NCBI GenBank assembly: GCA_934476085.1
Contig: CAKSNE010000002.1
Span: 1 to 64,000, forward strand
Direction of reading: 5' to 3'
DNA length: 64,000 bases
Source: an uncultured Eubacteriales bacterium
GTDB taxonomy: Bacteria; Bacillota; Clostridia; Oscillospirales; Acutalibacteraceae
Under the pieces are notes generated by a model, which was given only the letters and a program-made list of their open reading frames with translations, was not told where the DNA came from and did no database searches. This document shows positions 16,445 through 26,137 of the stretch, one piece after another. The position numbers were made by a program, and so were the translations under genes. Each line of letters opens with the position of its first letter. Position 1 is the first letter of the stretch.

Positions 16445-18391
16445 ATGCGTATTACAGATTTGTTGAAAAAAGACAGTATCTCGTTAAATCATGCGCTAGG
16501 CTCAAAATCAGAAGCAATTGATGCTTTGATTGAATTACATGTAAAGGCGGGAAACCTAAACGACAAAGAAACTTTTAAGGAAGGAATTTTGGCTCGTGAA
16601 GCTCAAGGCTCAACTGCGGTTGGTGACGGAATTGCTATTCCGCACGCAAAATCATCCGCAGTAAAACAAGCAGGTCTTGCAGCAATTACAGCTCCGAGCG
16701 GTGTTGATTACGAATCATTAGACGGAAAACCTTCAAATATTTTGTTTATGATAGCTGCACCTGAAGACGGTAACTTGCATCTTGAAGTTTTATCAAGACT
16801 TATGACAATTTTGATGGATGAAAACTTTAGAGTAGATTTACTTTCAGCAAAAACAAAAGATGAATTTTTATCAATTATTGATAAAAAAGAAGCTGAAAAG
16901 TATCCTGAAGAAGCAGTAGCAAAAGCTGAAGAGCCACAGGGTTATAAAGTTTTAGCGGTAACTGCTTGTCCAACAGGTATTGCCCACACATATATGGCAG
17001 CAGAAGCACTTGAAAAAGCAGGCAAAGAAATGAATATTCCGCTAAAAGCTGAAACAAACGGTTCCGGCGGAGCTAAAAACATTTTAACTAAAGAAGAAAT
17101 TGCCGCTGCTGACGGTATTATTATCGCCGCTGACAAATCGGTTGAAATGAGCAGATTTGATGGAAAACGAGTACTTTCTGTTCCTGTTTCAGATGGTATT
17201 CATAAACCAAAAGAACTTATTGAAAAAATCGAAAAAGGCGAAGCTCCTGTTTATCATCATTCAGGTGCAAAAGCTGAAGATACAGGTCTTGCAAAAGAAA
17301 GCTTCGGTCGTCAGATTTACAAACACTTAATGAACGGTGTTTCTCATATGCTTCCGTTTGTAGTTGCCGGTGGTATTTTAATTGCTTTAGCATTTCTTAT
17401 TGATACCGCAATGGGCGTTGATCCACAAGCAGCAGGCTCTAACTTCGGTGTTGTTACTCCGGTAGCTGCTTGGTTGAAAAATATCGGCGGTTACGCATTT
17501 AACTTTATGATTCCGATACTCGCAGGCTTTATCGCAATGAGTATTGCTGATCGTCCGGGCCTTTTAGTAGGTTTTGTTGGCGGATTTTTAGCAACAAACG
17601 GTGCAACATTTGCAGATCCCGGTGCGGCTCATACAGTTCCGTCAGGTTTCTTAGGAGCATTGCTCGCAGGCTTCGTTGGCGGATACTTAATGCTCGGCAT
17701 TGAAAAAATTTGTGATAAATTACCTCATGCACTTGAAGGAATTAAACCTGTTTTGATTTATCCAATCGCAGGTCTTGGATTAATAGCGGTTGTTATGTGT
17801 GCAATCAACCCAATAATGGGTATCATCAACACAGCACTTAACGACGGTCTTACATGGCTTTACGAAAACAATCTTATGGTTTTACTCGGTGCAATAGTTG
17901 CCGGTATGATGTCTATCGATATGGGCGGTCCGTTTAACAAAGCTGCTTATGTTTTCGGCACAGGTCTTTTAACTCAGGCTGCAAAAATGCCTGATCCAAA
18001 TGTTGCTTACACAATCATGGCAGCAGTTATGATCGGCGGTATGGTTCCACCTATCGCAATCGCTTTATCATCAACATTCTTTAAAAATAAATGGACAAAA
18101 GAAGAACGCAAAAACGGTCCTGTTAACTATATTATGGGATTAAGCTTTATTACAGAAGGTGCTATTCCTTATGCAGCATCTGATCCGTTAAGAGTTATTC
18201 CATCTTGCGTTGTAGGTTCTGCAGTAGCAGGTGCTTTATCAGCATTCTTTAAATGCACACTTATGGCACCACATGGCGGTATATTCGTATTTGCAGTTGT
18301 AGGCAACTGGTATTTATATCTTTTAGCTCTTGCAATCGGTTCATTAGTAAGTATGATTATGCTTTCATTATTAAAGAAAAAAGTAGCTTAA
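16445..18391 (+). CDS. fruA: Fructose PTS permease EIIABC
   Basis: It imports fructose and phosphorylates it at C1 using phospho-HPr. The domain order is A-B-C in one 648-residue chain. EIIA (residues 1-150) has the phospho-acceptor His67 in GDGIAIPHAKS; EIIB (about 168-265) has Cys175 in AVTACPTGIAHTY; EIIC (about 295-645) holds the membrane channel with FVVAGGILIALAFLID and PHGGIFVF. It follows fruK by 28 bp with an AGGAGG-like ribosome-binding site. Confidence 0.96.
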   Translation: MRITDLLKKDSISLNHALGSKSEAIDALIELHVKAGNLNDKETFKEGILAREAQGSTAVGDGIAIPHAKSSAVKQAGLAAITAPSGVDYESLDGKPSNILFMIAAPEDGNLHLEVLSRLMTILMDENFRVDLLSAKTKDEFLSIIDKKEAEKYPEEAVAKAEEPQGYKVLAVTACPTGIAHTYMAAEALEKAGKEMNIPLKAETNGSGGAKNILTKEEIAAADGIIIAADKSVEMSRFDGKRVLSVPVSDGIHKPKELIEKIEKGEAPVYHHSGAKAEDTGLAKESFGRQIYKHLMNGVSHMLPFVVAGGILIALAFLIDTAMGVDPQAAGSNFGVVTPVAAWLKNIGGYAFNFMIPILAGFIAMSIADRPGLLVGFVGGFLATNGATFADPGAAHTVPSGFLGALLAGFVGGYLMLGIEKICDKLPHALEGIKPVLIYPIAGLGLIAVVMCAINPIMGIINTALNDGLTWLYENNLMVLLGAIVAGMMSIDMGGPFNKAAYVFGTGLLTQAAKMPDPNVAYTIMAAVMIGGMVPPIAIALSSTFFKNKWTKEERKNGPVNYIMGLSFITEGAIPYAASDPLRVIPSCVVGSAVAGALSAFFKCTLMAPHGGIFVFAVVGNWYLYLLALAIGSLVSMIMLSLLKKKVA

Positions 18392-18402
18392 AAAACACAA
18401 AT

Positions 18403-18424
18403 GGGCGATCGTTTGCGGTCGCCC
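18403..18424 (+). other. Intercistronic hairpin between fruA and ptsH
   Basis: GGGCGA pairs with TCGCCC around a GC-rich loop, 12 bp after the fruA stop. No T run follows, so it is more likely an RNA-stability or processing element than a terminator; that is inference. Confidence 0.5.
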
Positions 18425-18451
18425 ACCGCTTAAATAAAAGGAGAATTAATT

Positions 18452-18715
18452 ATGGTATCCAAAAAAGTAACTTTAGTAAATGCAATGGGTTTTCATATGC
18501 GTCCTGCAACAACTTTTGCAAACGCAATGGGCAAATATCCATGTGAAATAACCTTAAGAGCAAATGGTGTTGACACAAACGGAAAAAGCCTTATGAACAT
18601 TATCGCTGCTTGCATTAAATGCGGAACAGAAGTTGAAGTAATTTGTGATGGCGAAAAAGAACAAGAAGCTTTAGATGAAGCAGTTAACATGATAGAAAGC
18701 GGTCTTGGCGAATAA
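18452..18715 (+). CDS. ptsH: HPr phosphocarrier protein
   Basis: This is the general PTS phosphocarrier, receiving phosphate from EI and passing it to EIIA domains. The active-site His15 lies in NAMGFHMRPAT and the regulatory Ser46 in NGKSLMN, the site for HPr kinase in Firmicutes; both numbers match the canonical positions. The 46-62 helix reads NIIAACIKCG, with two cysteines where MGVMSLG is usual. The length of 87 is normal. Here the gene directly follows fruA, so it may be a fructose-inducible HPr or the only copy. EI is encoded 0.8 kb further on, across a repeat cluster. Confidence 0.95.
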   Translation: MVSKKVTLVNAMGFHMRPATTFANAMGKYPCEITLRANGVDTNGKSLMNIIAACIKCGTEVEVICDGEKEQEALDEAVNMIESGLGE

Positions 18716-18718
18716 TTT

Positions 18719-19465
18719 TAATTCCGAACCCACTGGGTTTTAGTTCCGCTCCCATGAAGTTTGGTTGAGTTTTGTATGCTATCTCACCCTAACAATTTGT
18801 CTGGGTACTGACGATAACTTTAATTCCGCTCCCATGAAGTTTGGTTGAGTTTTGTATGTCAACTCACCCTAACAATTCATCTGGTTACCGACAATTTTTT
18901 TAATTCCGCTCCCGTGAAGTTTTTCAGTTCCGCTCCCATTAGGTTGATAGGTTAAAGTATGTCAACTCACCCTAACAATTCATCTGGGTACAACACAATC
19001 ACATATTCATCATTGTAGGGCGTGACGACCCGGCACGCCGATTACCTTATGGAGTGAGTTGAATTGAATCCCACCGAGTTTTGCGTTGCAAAACCCACCT
19101 CCCTTTAACAAGGGAGGCTCAGAATGTGCGGCGGCACCAAGGCACCGCCCTACGAAAAAAATTAAGATTGATTGCCACTCAAGTGGCGTGCCGAGTCGTC
19201 ACGCCCTACGAGTATGCAATAAGCATATGGTAACCACGCTTTAAGCGTGAGATAATCTTATCACGCTTGTTTTCAGCATTATGACGCTTTTCAACAAAGC
19301 TACAAGTTTTAGTTCGCTGTGCGGTCATAATGCGTCGGGCGAACAACAAAGCGTTCGGGATTTTCAAGGATCACCTTGAATTTCTTTTCGTCCTTTTGTG
19401 AAATGACAAAAGGACTGCCTACGCGGCATGAGCGTATGAAAGATAAAAGTTACAATAAAGCGGTT
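18719..19465. repeat. Repeat cluster 2 (between ptsH and ptsI)
   Basis: Four tandem roughly 80-bp units start near 18744, 18824, 18904 and 18927 (the third is shortened). A plus REP-like palindrome at 19015-19040 carries the GTAGGGCG head. A block at about 19068-19128 includes the hairpin CCTCCCTT/AAGGGAGG. Inverted REP-like palindromes lie at 19129-19153 and 19185-19209, followed by the hairpin-rich element in minus orientation. No gene is seen. The cluster separates two genes that are usually adjacent. Confidence 0.85.
19233..19457 (-). repeat. Hairpin-rich dispersed element, copy 2
   Basis: This is an inverted copy of the element at 14069-14290 with the same 10-bp CCTTTTGT-type stem. The second hairpin has loop TGAT instead of AGTT, leaving its 7-bp stem (TTCAAGG/CCTTGAA) intact. 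Confidence 0.8.
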
Positions 19466-19528
19466 GTTGTATAGTCAAACTGCAAATATATATATTAAAA
19501 AATTACAAGAAAGCGAGGTTTTGGCGTT

Positions 19529-21238
19529 ATGTATAAAGGTATCGGAGCGTCAAAAGGTTACGGTATAGGCAGGGTTATTATTTCAAAAGAAATAAACCTT
19601 GATTATGAACCAAAAACCAATTGCAACCCTAAAGAAGAAAAAGCACGCTTTGACAGTGCTATAGATCAATTCTGCGATAAAAACGAAAAACTTGCAAAAA
19701 CCGTTGCAAGTTCAGCCGGTGAATCGGCAGCAGAAATAATCAACGGTCACATTATGATGGTAAAAGATCCATATATGTGTTCGGAAATCGAAAAATTGAT
19801 TAACGAAGGAAAATGCGCCGAAACTGCTTTTGAAACAATATGTGATATGTTTATCACTATGTTTTCATCTGTTGATGATGAGCTGACAAGACAGCGTGCA
19901 ACCGATGTTAAAGATATTAAAGCTGAAATTTTGGGCATTATGTTAGGAAAAGAAACTGTTGATCTTACTAACTTGCCTAAAGATACTGTTTTAGTCGCAA
20001 AAGAATTAACACCTTCTATGACAGCTTGTATAAACAAAGAAAATGTTGTTGGCTTTATTACTGAAGTAGGCTCAAAAACATCTCATGCTGCAATTCTTGC
20101 CCGTGCTATGGAAATTCCGGCAGTTTTAAGCGTTGAAAATGCTTCTGAAATATTAAAAGACAATGAATTGGTCATTGTTGACGGAATAAAAGGCGAAGTT
20201 ATTACAGAGCCTAAAGACGACGAAAAAGCTGAATATATGCGACTAAAAATGGATTTTGACGCTGAACAAAAAGCACTTAAAAAATTCATCGGCAAGCCGA
20301 CTCAAACACAAGACGGCGAAAAAGTTCAACTTTTTTCTAACATCGGCACACCTGATGACGCAAACAAAGTTTTAGAATACGATGGCGAAGGCGTCGGTCT
20401 TTTCAGAACAGAGTTTTTATTTATGGACAGAGATTGTGCTCCGGATGAAAACGAACAATTTGAAGCTTATAAAAAAGCACTCTTAATTATGAGAAACAAA
20501 AGCGTTATTATAAGAACGCTTGATATAGGCGGAGATAAAGATATTCCTTATTTGAATTTACAAAAGGAAGAGAACCCGTTTTTAGGATTTCGTGCGGTAA
20601 GATACTGCCTTAAAAACGAAGAAATGTATCGCATCCAGCTTCGTGCGTTGCTCCGTGCAAGTGCTTACGGAGATTTACAAATTATGATTCCGCTCGTAAC
20701 AGGTGTTGAAGAGCTTCGCTCAGTAAAAAAACTAATTGAAGAAATAAAATCAGAGCTTGATAAAGAAGGCATTAATTATAACAAAGATATTAAAATCGGC
20801 GTTATGATTGAAACCCCTGCCGCTTCGCTTGTTGCTGATTTACTTGCAAAAGAAGCAGACTTTTTCAGCATAGGAACAAACGATTTAACCGGTTATACTA
20901 TGGCGGTTGACCGTGGAAACGCAAATGTTGCTTATCTGTATTCTTCATTTGCTCCTGCTGTTTTACGCTCAATAAAACACATTATTACAGAAGGCAAAAA
21001 GGCGGGTATTCCTGTTGGAATGTGCGGCGAGGCAGCGGCCGATCCTATGTTAATTCCGCTGTTAATCTCTTTTGGACTTGATGAATACAGCGTTACCCCA
21101 ACATCAATTCTTTCAACAAGGAAAGAAATTTCTCGTTGGACAAAAAAAGATGCTGATGAAATAGCAAACGAAATTATGGCTCTTGATACTGAAAAACAAG
21201 TTGTTGATACACTCGAACGACTTTTATCAAAAGCTTAA
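19529..21238 (+). CDS. ptsI: PTS enzyme I (phosphoenolpyruvate-protein phosphotransferase)
   Basis: It transfers phosphate from phosphoenolpyruvate to HPr at the start of the PTS chain. The N-terminal HPr-binding and swivelling part carries the phospho-His in VGSKTSHAAILARAMEIPAV. The C-terminal TIM barrel has GEGVGLFRTEFLFMDRD, TLDIGGDKDIPY and the catalytic Cys in VGMCGEAAADP. Length 569 is typical. It is detached from ptsH by a repeat cluster, so it probably needs its own promoter; AT-rich TATATATATT-type sequence at about 19488-19498 is a possible -10 region. A terminator follows. Confidence 0.96.
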   Translation: MYKGIGASKGYGIGRVIISKEINLDYEPKTNCNPKEEKARFDSAIDQFCDKNEKLAKTVASSAGESAAEIINGHIMMVKDPYMCSEIEKLINEGKCAETAFETICDMFITMFSSVDDELTRQRATDVKDIKAEILGIMLGKETVDLTNLPKDTVLVAKELTPSMTACINKENVVGFITEVGSKTSHAAILARAMEIPAVLSVENASEILKDNELVIVDGIKGEVITEPKDDEKAEYMRLKMDFDAEQKALKKFIGKPTQTQDGEKVQLFSNIGTPDDANKVLEYDGEGVGLFRTEFLFMDRDCAPDENEQFEAYKKALLIMRNKSVIIRTLDIGGDKDIPYLNLQKEENPFLGFRAVRYCLKNEEMYRIQLRALLRASAYGDLQIMIPLVTGVEELRSVKKLIEEIKSELDKEGINYNKDIKIGVMIETPAASLVADLLAKEADFFSIGTNDLTGYTMAVDRGNANVAYLYSSFAPAVLRSIKHIITEGKKAGIPVGMCGEAAADPMLIPLLISFGLDEYSVTPTSILSTRKEISRWTKKDADEIANEIMALDTEKQVVDTLERLLSKA

Positions 21239-21276
21239 ATTAAATAAGATTTTTTTCATATTTTCAGCTCCTATAA

Positions 21277-21312
21277 AAAAATCGGTGGGCCAATATAGCC
21301 CACCGATTTTAG
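21277..21312. terminator. Bidirectional terminator after ptsI
   Basis: AAAATCGGTGGGC pairs with GCCCACCGATTTT around CAATATA, shared by convergent ptsI and the vanZ-like gene. Confidence 0.9.
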
Positions 21313-21313
21313 T

Positions 21314-21841
21314 TTATTCAGTAATCAAATTTATATACTTTTTTGGAATTAATTTTACTGCCAAAAAGCCAATCATCGCACCGAACGTGTTTAAAATAAC
21401 ATCGTCAATATCAACACTTCTATACATATAACCGATAAAATAGCCGATTAAAAACTGCAAAAATTCTATAGCAACCGACATAGAAAGCCCAATAAAGATA
21501 AGTTTTAAAAAACTGATTTTTTTATAATTCAACAACATAATTATTATGCCGAAAGGAATAAACATAACAATGTTGCCGAGTATGTTTTTTACCGCATATT
21601 CGCCGTTTGAAATAAGCGAATAAATACTCGCAAACGGCACGAAATTGCACAGTTGATTATAGGGATTATCGCAATCAAAAGGAATAGGAAACAAAGTTAT
21701 GCTTGCAACCGCTGTTAAATAAATAATCAGCAGTGCGCCTAAAATATTATTCTTAATCCGCAATTTTTTAACAACGCAGATTATTTCAAAAATAACTATT
21801 GCAACTATCCCTAAAAATATACAAAAACTCGAATTTATCAT
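21314..21841 (-). CDS. VanZ-like family membrane protein
   Basis: The 175-residue membrane protein has four to five hydrophobic helices. It carries the family pattern: a TLFPIPFD stretch after the second helix, CNFVPFASI, NILGNIVMFIPFGIII, and the late SVAIEFLQFLIG and RSVDIDDVILNTFGAMIG. VanZ-like proteins contribute to glycopeptide tolerance in some enterococci, but most family members are of unknown role. No other van resistance genes are nearby, so a housekeeping envelope role is more likely. Confidence 0.88.
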   Translation of the reverse strand: MINSSFCIFLGIVAIVIFEIICVVKKLRIKNNILGALLIIYLTAVASITLFPIPFDCDNPYNQLCNFVPFASIYSLISNGEYAVKNILGNIVMFIPFGIIIMLLNYKKISFLKLIFIGLSMSVAIEFLQFLIGYFIGYMYRSVDIDDVILNTFGAMIGFLAVKLIPKKYINLITE

Positions 21842-22072
21842 AAATCACCAAAATACTAATAATTATATAGTCTGTTGTTTTAAAAAGGATAAATAAAACT
21901 TTTGTTTTCTATAATAACAAATAAATACATATATGTCAATAAAATACTTTAAAAATATGTCAGCAACTCAAAATTTTACATCGTTCGTTTTTTTACCTTT
22001 AAACCTTATTAATGTTGATAAACTTATTGTCAATTATATCGTTGGTTGTTCCGAAAAAATTTAATAGATTTA

Positions 22073-22101
22073 TAGACTTTTTTTAAAAAGTATGTTAAAA
22101 T
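22073..22101 (+). promoter_or_regulatory. Probable promoter of the aconitase gene
   Basis: TAGACT (22073-22078), a 17-bp spacer, and TAAAAT (22096-22101) preceded by TGT give an extended -10 promoter. GGAGGT lies about 8 bp before the start codon at 22139. The remaining 21842-22072 is AT-rich with nothing recognised. Confidence 0.5.
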
Positions 22102-22138
22102 ATAAACAATAATCAAAAAATTTCGGAGGTAATACAAA

Positions 22139-24073
22139 ATGGGCAAAACTATTGCAGAAAAGATTATTGAAGCACATTTAGTTTGCGGCGAAATGAAAAA
22201 GGGCGAAGACATCGGTATTCGTATCGACCAAACTCTAACTCAAGACGCAACAGGCACAATGGCTTATCTTGAATTTGAAGCTATGGGTGTTAAAAGAGTA
22301 AAAACCGAGCGTTCTGTTGCTTATATCGACCACAACACTCTTCAAACAGGCTTTGAAAATATGGATGACCACCGTTTTATCGGTTCGGTTGCTAAAAAAC
22401 ACGGCATTTATTTCTCTCGTCCGGGTAACGGCATTTGCCACCAGGTTCATCTCGAACGCTTTGGTATTCCGGGCAAAACTTTGATCGGTTCTGACAGCCA
22501 TACACCAACAGGCGGCGGTATCGGTATGCTCGCATTTGGTGCAGGCGGACTTGATGTTGCTGTTGCAATGGGCGGCGGCGAATATCATATTACAATGCCA
22601 AAAATGACTAGAATTAACCTTTCAGGAAAACTTTCTCCTTATGTTTCAGCTAAAGATGTTATTTTGGAAGTACTTCGCATTATGTCTGTTAAAGGCGGCG
22701 TTGGCAAAATTGTTGAATACGGCGGCGAAGGTGTTAAAACACTTTCAGTTCCTGAGCGTGCTACAATTACAAATATGGGTGCTGAGCTAGGTGCTTCAAC
22801 TTCAGTTTTCCCTGCTGATGAAGTAACAAGAGAATTTTTGAAAGCACAAGGCAGAGAGCAAGATTATACTCCTGTTTTTGCTGATGACGACGCAGTTTAT
22901 GATGAAATCATTGATATTGACTTATCTAAATTAAAACCTGCTGCAGCTATGCCTCATATGCCTGATAATGTTAAATCAGTTGAAGAAATCGGTCAGATTA
23001 AAGTTGACCAGGTTCTTATCGGTTCTTGCACAAACTCATCACTTCGTGATTTGCTCAGAGTTGCAAGCATTTTAAAAGGAAAAACCGTTAACCCTGATGT
23101 TTCAGTCGGTATCGCTCCGGGTTCAAAACAGGTGTTTACAATGCTCGCTGAATGTGGCGCTTTAGCTGACTTAATCGCAGCAGGATGCCGTATTCTCGAA
23201 TGTGCTTGCGGTCCATGTATCGGTATGGGACAATCGCCTAACTCAAAGGGTATCTCACTTCGTACATTCAACCGTAACTTTGAAGGCCGTTCAGGTACTG
23301 CTGACGGACAAATTTATCTTGTTTCTCCTGAAACAGCTGCTGCAAGTGCACTCACAGGCGTTTTGACAGATCCTACAACTTTAGGTGATTACAAAGAAAT
23401 TGAAATGCCTGAAAAATTCTTGGTTTGCGATAACCTTATCGTTCCGCCGGCAAGTGAAGAAGAAGCAGACAGCGTTGAAATTCTCCGTGGTCCAAACATT
23501 AAACCTTTCCCTGTTACTACTGCTCTTGAAGATGCTTTAAGTGCTAAAACAGTATTAAAAGTTGAAGACAATATCACAACCGACCACATTATGCCTGCCG
23601 GTGCAAAGATTTTGCCTTATCGTTCAAATATCCCTTATTTGTCACAATTCTGTTTCAAACAATGTGATGAAAACTTCGCTGAAAACTGCAAAAAAGCCGG
23701 AAAAGGCGTTATTATCGGCGGTGCAAACTACGGTCAAGGCTCATCTCGTGAACACGCTGCATTAGTTCCGCTTTATCTCGGAATTAAAGCTGTTATCACA
23801 AAATCTTTTGCTCGTATCCACGTTGCTAACCTTATCAACGCAGGTATTATTCCGCTTACATTTGTAAATGAAGCTGATTATGATAAAGTTTCAAAAGATG
23901 ATGAATTATGCTTTGACGGCATTGCTACCGCTATTAAAAACGGCGATACAACTTTCGCAGTTAAAAACACAACTAAAGGCGATAGTTTTGAAGTTAATCT
24001 TGACTTCTCAAAACGCCAGAGAGATATGTTGCTCGCAGGCGGTCTTTTAAACTATACAAAAGAAAATGCGTAA
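22139..24073 (+). CDS. acnA: Aconitate hydratase
   Basis: It interconverts citrate and isocitrate through an iron-sulfur cluster. The 644-residue length and sequence (DATGTMAYLEFEAMG, DSHTPTGGGIG) match the short anaerobe/mitochondrial-type aconitases. Cluster cysteines lie in IGSCTNSS and in CACGPCIGMGQ; the C-terminal swivel domain carries NYGQGSSREHAAL. The related homoaconitase/isopropylmalate isomerase families are usually shorter or split, so aconitase is preferred. No citrate synthase or isocitrate dehydrogenase gene is adjacent; the TCA branch probably serves glutamate synthesis, which is inference. Confidence 0.92.
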   Translation: MGKTIAEKIIEAHLVCGEMKKGEDIGIRIDQTLTQDATGTMAYLEFEAMGVKRVKTERSVAYIDHNTLQTGFENMDDHRFIGSVAKKHGIYFSRPGNGICHQVHLERFGIPGKTLIGSDSHTPTGGGIGMLAFGAGGLDVAVAMGGGEYHITMPKMTRINLSGKLSPYVSAKDVILEVLRIMSVKGGVGKIVEYGGEGVKTLSVPERATITNMGAELGASTSVFPADEVTREFLKAQGREQDYTPVFADDDAVYDEIIDIDLSKLKPAAAMPHMPDNVKSVEEIGQIKVDQVLIGSCTNSSLRDLLRVASILKGKTVNPDVSVGIAPGSKQVFTMLAECGALADLIAAGCRILECACGPCIGMGQSPNSKGISLRTFNRNFEGRSGTADGQIYLVSPETAAASALTGVLTDPTTLGDYKEIEMPEKFLVCDNLIVPPASEEEADSVEILRGPNIKPFPVTTALEDALSAKTVLKVEDNITTDHIMPAGAKILPYRSNIPYLSQFCFKQCDENFAENCKKAGKGVIIGGANYGQGSSREHAALVPLYLGIKAVITKSFARIHVANLINAGIIPLTFVNEADYDKVSKDDELCFDGIATAIKNGDTTFAVKNTTKGDSFEVNLDFSKRQRDMLLAGGLLNYTKENA

Positions 24074-24080
24074 ATAAAAA

Positions 24081-24118
24081 AATATTTTATAGCCCTGAAA
24101 ACAGGGCTATAAAATATT
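24081..24118 (+). terminator. Hairpin after the aconitase gene
   Basis: AATATTTTATAGCCCTG pairs perfectly (17 bp) with CAGGGCTATAAAATATT around AAAA. There is no long T run beyond the stem, but it is AT-rich enough to end transcription. Confidence 0.7.
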
Positions 24119-24134
24119 AACAGGGTATATAATC

Positions 24135-25448
24135 GTGAAAAAGAATTTTATTTTATGTGTCTTAATGGCAACGGTTGCGATATTTTCATATATGGCAGGC
24201 GATAATTTAATTTTTAATGAGCCAAATGTAAGATATGTAAACAATCAAAACTTAACAGCTAAAAACCTAGGTATTCCTTGCAAGGATTATTACTATGAAA
24301 GCTCCGATCGGCTTTATGCAAGAAATATTTGGGATATGAAAACCTTTGATAATAAGGTTTTTATGGGCTTTGGCGACTATCAGAATAATACCGGCGACAC
24401 TCCGATTTATTATTATAAAAACAATAGTTTAAAAAAGTATGATATAAAAATGTTTGAAGACGATAACTATGAAGTATCAGGGCTTCCGACAGAACAAATT
24501 TCAAGATTTTTTGAAATTGATAATGAACTTTACACAGCTTCAACCGATCCTACTAATTGGATGGTTGGAGAGTTTTATAAATTAGAAAACAACAGATGGA
24601 AAACTTATCGAAAACTTGATAATTGTATCCATCTTTATGATATGATTAAATATGACGGCAAAATTTTCTTTGGCGGTGCTTGGTATAAGCTTGAAGACGG
24701 CTATCAAAAAAATATCGGCATTGTTCAGTCTATTGACGCCGATAAACTTACAGATAAAAAGACAAAAACTAAATTTGTTCCGTTTTATAAAGATAATTTT
24801 TTGATCGAAAAAGGCGAACTTTACAGATGTTACGACCTTTTTACTTATAAAAATAAACTATATGCAATAAGCTATCTAAATGGCGATATGATTTATGACG
24901 GACTTTTTAAGTATAACGCTAAATCAAATCGCTTTGATTATCAAAAAAGCGATGAAAAAAACGGAATTACCGCCGTTATTCAAAATCGTTCTAAATTTAA
25001 TGGATTTACATTAAACTATTATAAAAAGGGAATTGAAAATGTATTTTCAGAGCCTATGCTTTATGCTAAATTTGATTTAGGCGATAAATTTGTAGCTGTT
25101 TGCAACGATATTTTTGTATCAACCGATCTTAATACTTTTAAAAAAGCAAACTTAGGCGAAAAATACAAAAACTTCGTTGTCAGAGATGCGGTAGAATTTG
25201 ATAATAGATATTATTTTGTCGCTTCTGAAAAGAAAGGCAACACCGAATATAACAATGTTTTATTTGAAACAAATGATTTTAAAAACTTTAGAACAGTAGG
25301 CAGTTTTAAGACTAAAGCTTTTGTTAGAAGCATTGAATTTTTAGACAACAGTTTATACATCGGCTGTGGCTCATACAGTCCTTCGGCTGATGATGAAAAA
25401 GAACAAGTCAATAAATACAATGGCACATTATATAGAATAGATTTTTAA
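24135..25448 (+). CDS. Exported protein, possible beta-propeller
   Basis: A GTG start at 24135 gives a 437-residue protein with an N-terminal signal or anchor (MKKNFILCVLMATVAIFSYMAG). The mature part is rich in Tyr, Asp and Lys. It has repeated blade-like phrases (NIWDMKTFDNKVFMGFGDY, DMIKYDGKIFFGGAWYK, DLFTYKNKLYAISY, DAVEFDNRYYFVAS, RSIEFLDNSLYIGCGSY), about one every 60-70 residues, suggesting a six- or seven-bladed propeller. I recognise no specific family or catalytic motif. It ends 18 bp before rex and may be cotranscribed with it. Confidence 0.7.
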   Translation: MKKNFILCVLMATVAIFSYMAGDNLIFNEPNVRYVNNQNLTAKNLGIPCKDYYYESSDRLYARNIWDMKTFDNKVFMGFGDYQNNTGDTPIYYYKNNSLKKYDIKMFEDDNYEVSGLPTEQISRFFEIDNELYTASTDPTNWMVGEFYKLENNRWKTYRKLDNCIHLYDMIKYDGKIFFGGAWYKLEDGYQKNIGIVQSIDADKLTDKKTKTKFVPFYKDNFLIEKGELYRCYDLFTYKNKLYAISYLNGDMIYDGLFKYNAKSNRFDYQKSDEKNGITAVIQNRSKFNGFTLNYYKKGIENVFSEPMLYAKFDLGDKFVAVCNDIFVSTDLNTFKKANLGEKYKNFVVRDAVEFDNRYYFVASEKKGNTEYNNVLFETNDFKNFRTVGSFKTKAFVRSIEFLDNSLYIGCGSYSPSADDEKEQVNKYNGTLYRIDF

Positions 25449-25466
25449 AAATGAGGTATTAATAAA

Positions 25467-26114
25467 ATGGCTAATTATAGGGTTTCTTCTTCAGTCATTA
25501 AAAGACTGCCGAGATACTATCGTTTTTTAGGCGAGCTGCATAATAGCGGAGTTTCAAGAATTTCTTCAAGCTCTTTAGCTGCTAAAATGGGATTAACCGC
25601 TTCGCAAATAAGACAAGATCTTAACTGTTTCGGTGGTTTTGGCCAGCAAGGTTACGGCTATAATGTTTTAGAGCTTTACAACGAAATAGGCGAGATTTTA
25701 GGATTAAACAAGCGTTATGACGCTATTTTGCTTGGTGCAGGTAATCTCGGCAGAGCAATTGCAACTCATATGGCTTTTGAAAAACGAGGATTTAATTTAA
25801 TAGGAATTTTTGATAAAAAAGAGTCTATGGCAGGTCAGCTCGTTAACGGTATGCCCGTAAGACACATTAGCGGACTTGATGAATTTTGCAGACTTTACAC
25901 TCCTAAAGTTGCTGTTCTTTGTATTCCGCAATCGGAAGCGGAAGGTGTTATAAAACAACTTCTCAAATTAAAAATTTCGGGATTTTGGAATTTTACACAT
26001 TACGATTTTAATGAAAAATTTCCTGATGTTCCGGTTGAAAATGTCCATTTAAGCGACTCGCTTATGACATTTTGTTATAAAATTAAAGAAAAAGATGAAA
26101 AAAGTAACACTTAA
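25467..26114 (+). CDS. rex: Redox-sensing transcriptional repressor Rex
   Basis: Rex senses the NADH/NAD+ ratio and represses fermentative genes. The N-terminal winged helix (VIKRLPRYYRFLGEL, KMGLTASQIRQDLNCFGGFGQQGYGY) and the Rossmann domain (ILLGAGNLGRAIATH, LIGIFDKK) are complete. The C-terminal WNFTHYDF and the final swapped helix are present. Length 215 is standard. A 14-bp gap leads into the YihY-family gene. pflB/pflA in this window are plausible targets, but I could not find a convincing palindromic Rex operator upstream of them. Confidence 0.96.
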   Translation: MANYRVSSSVIKRLPRYYRFLGELHNSGVSRISSSSLAAKMGLTASQIRQDLNCFGGFGQQGYGYNVLELYNEIGEILGLNKRYDAILLGAGNLGRAIATHMAFEKRGFNLIGIFDKKESMAGQLVNGMPVRHISGLDEFCRLYTPKVAVLCIPQSEAEGVIKQLLKLKISGFWNFTHYDFNEKFPDVPVENVHLSDSLMTFCYKIKEKDEKSNT

Positions 26115-26137
26115 AATTTTTTAAGGAAGTGTTTTTA

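Noticed and set aside
18253..18546. Open frame overlapping fruA 3' end and ptsH
   Set aside because: It is in another frame of two certain genes with good ribosome-binding sites, so it is a shadow.
22139..24073. Homoaconitase or 3-isopropylmalate dehydratase
   Set aside because: Single-chain length, aconitase-type start and lack of a leuCD or lysine-pathway context favour aconitase.
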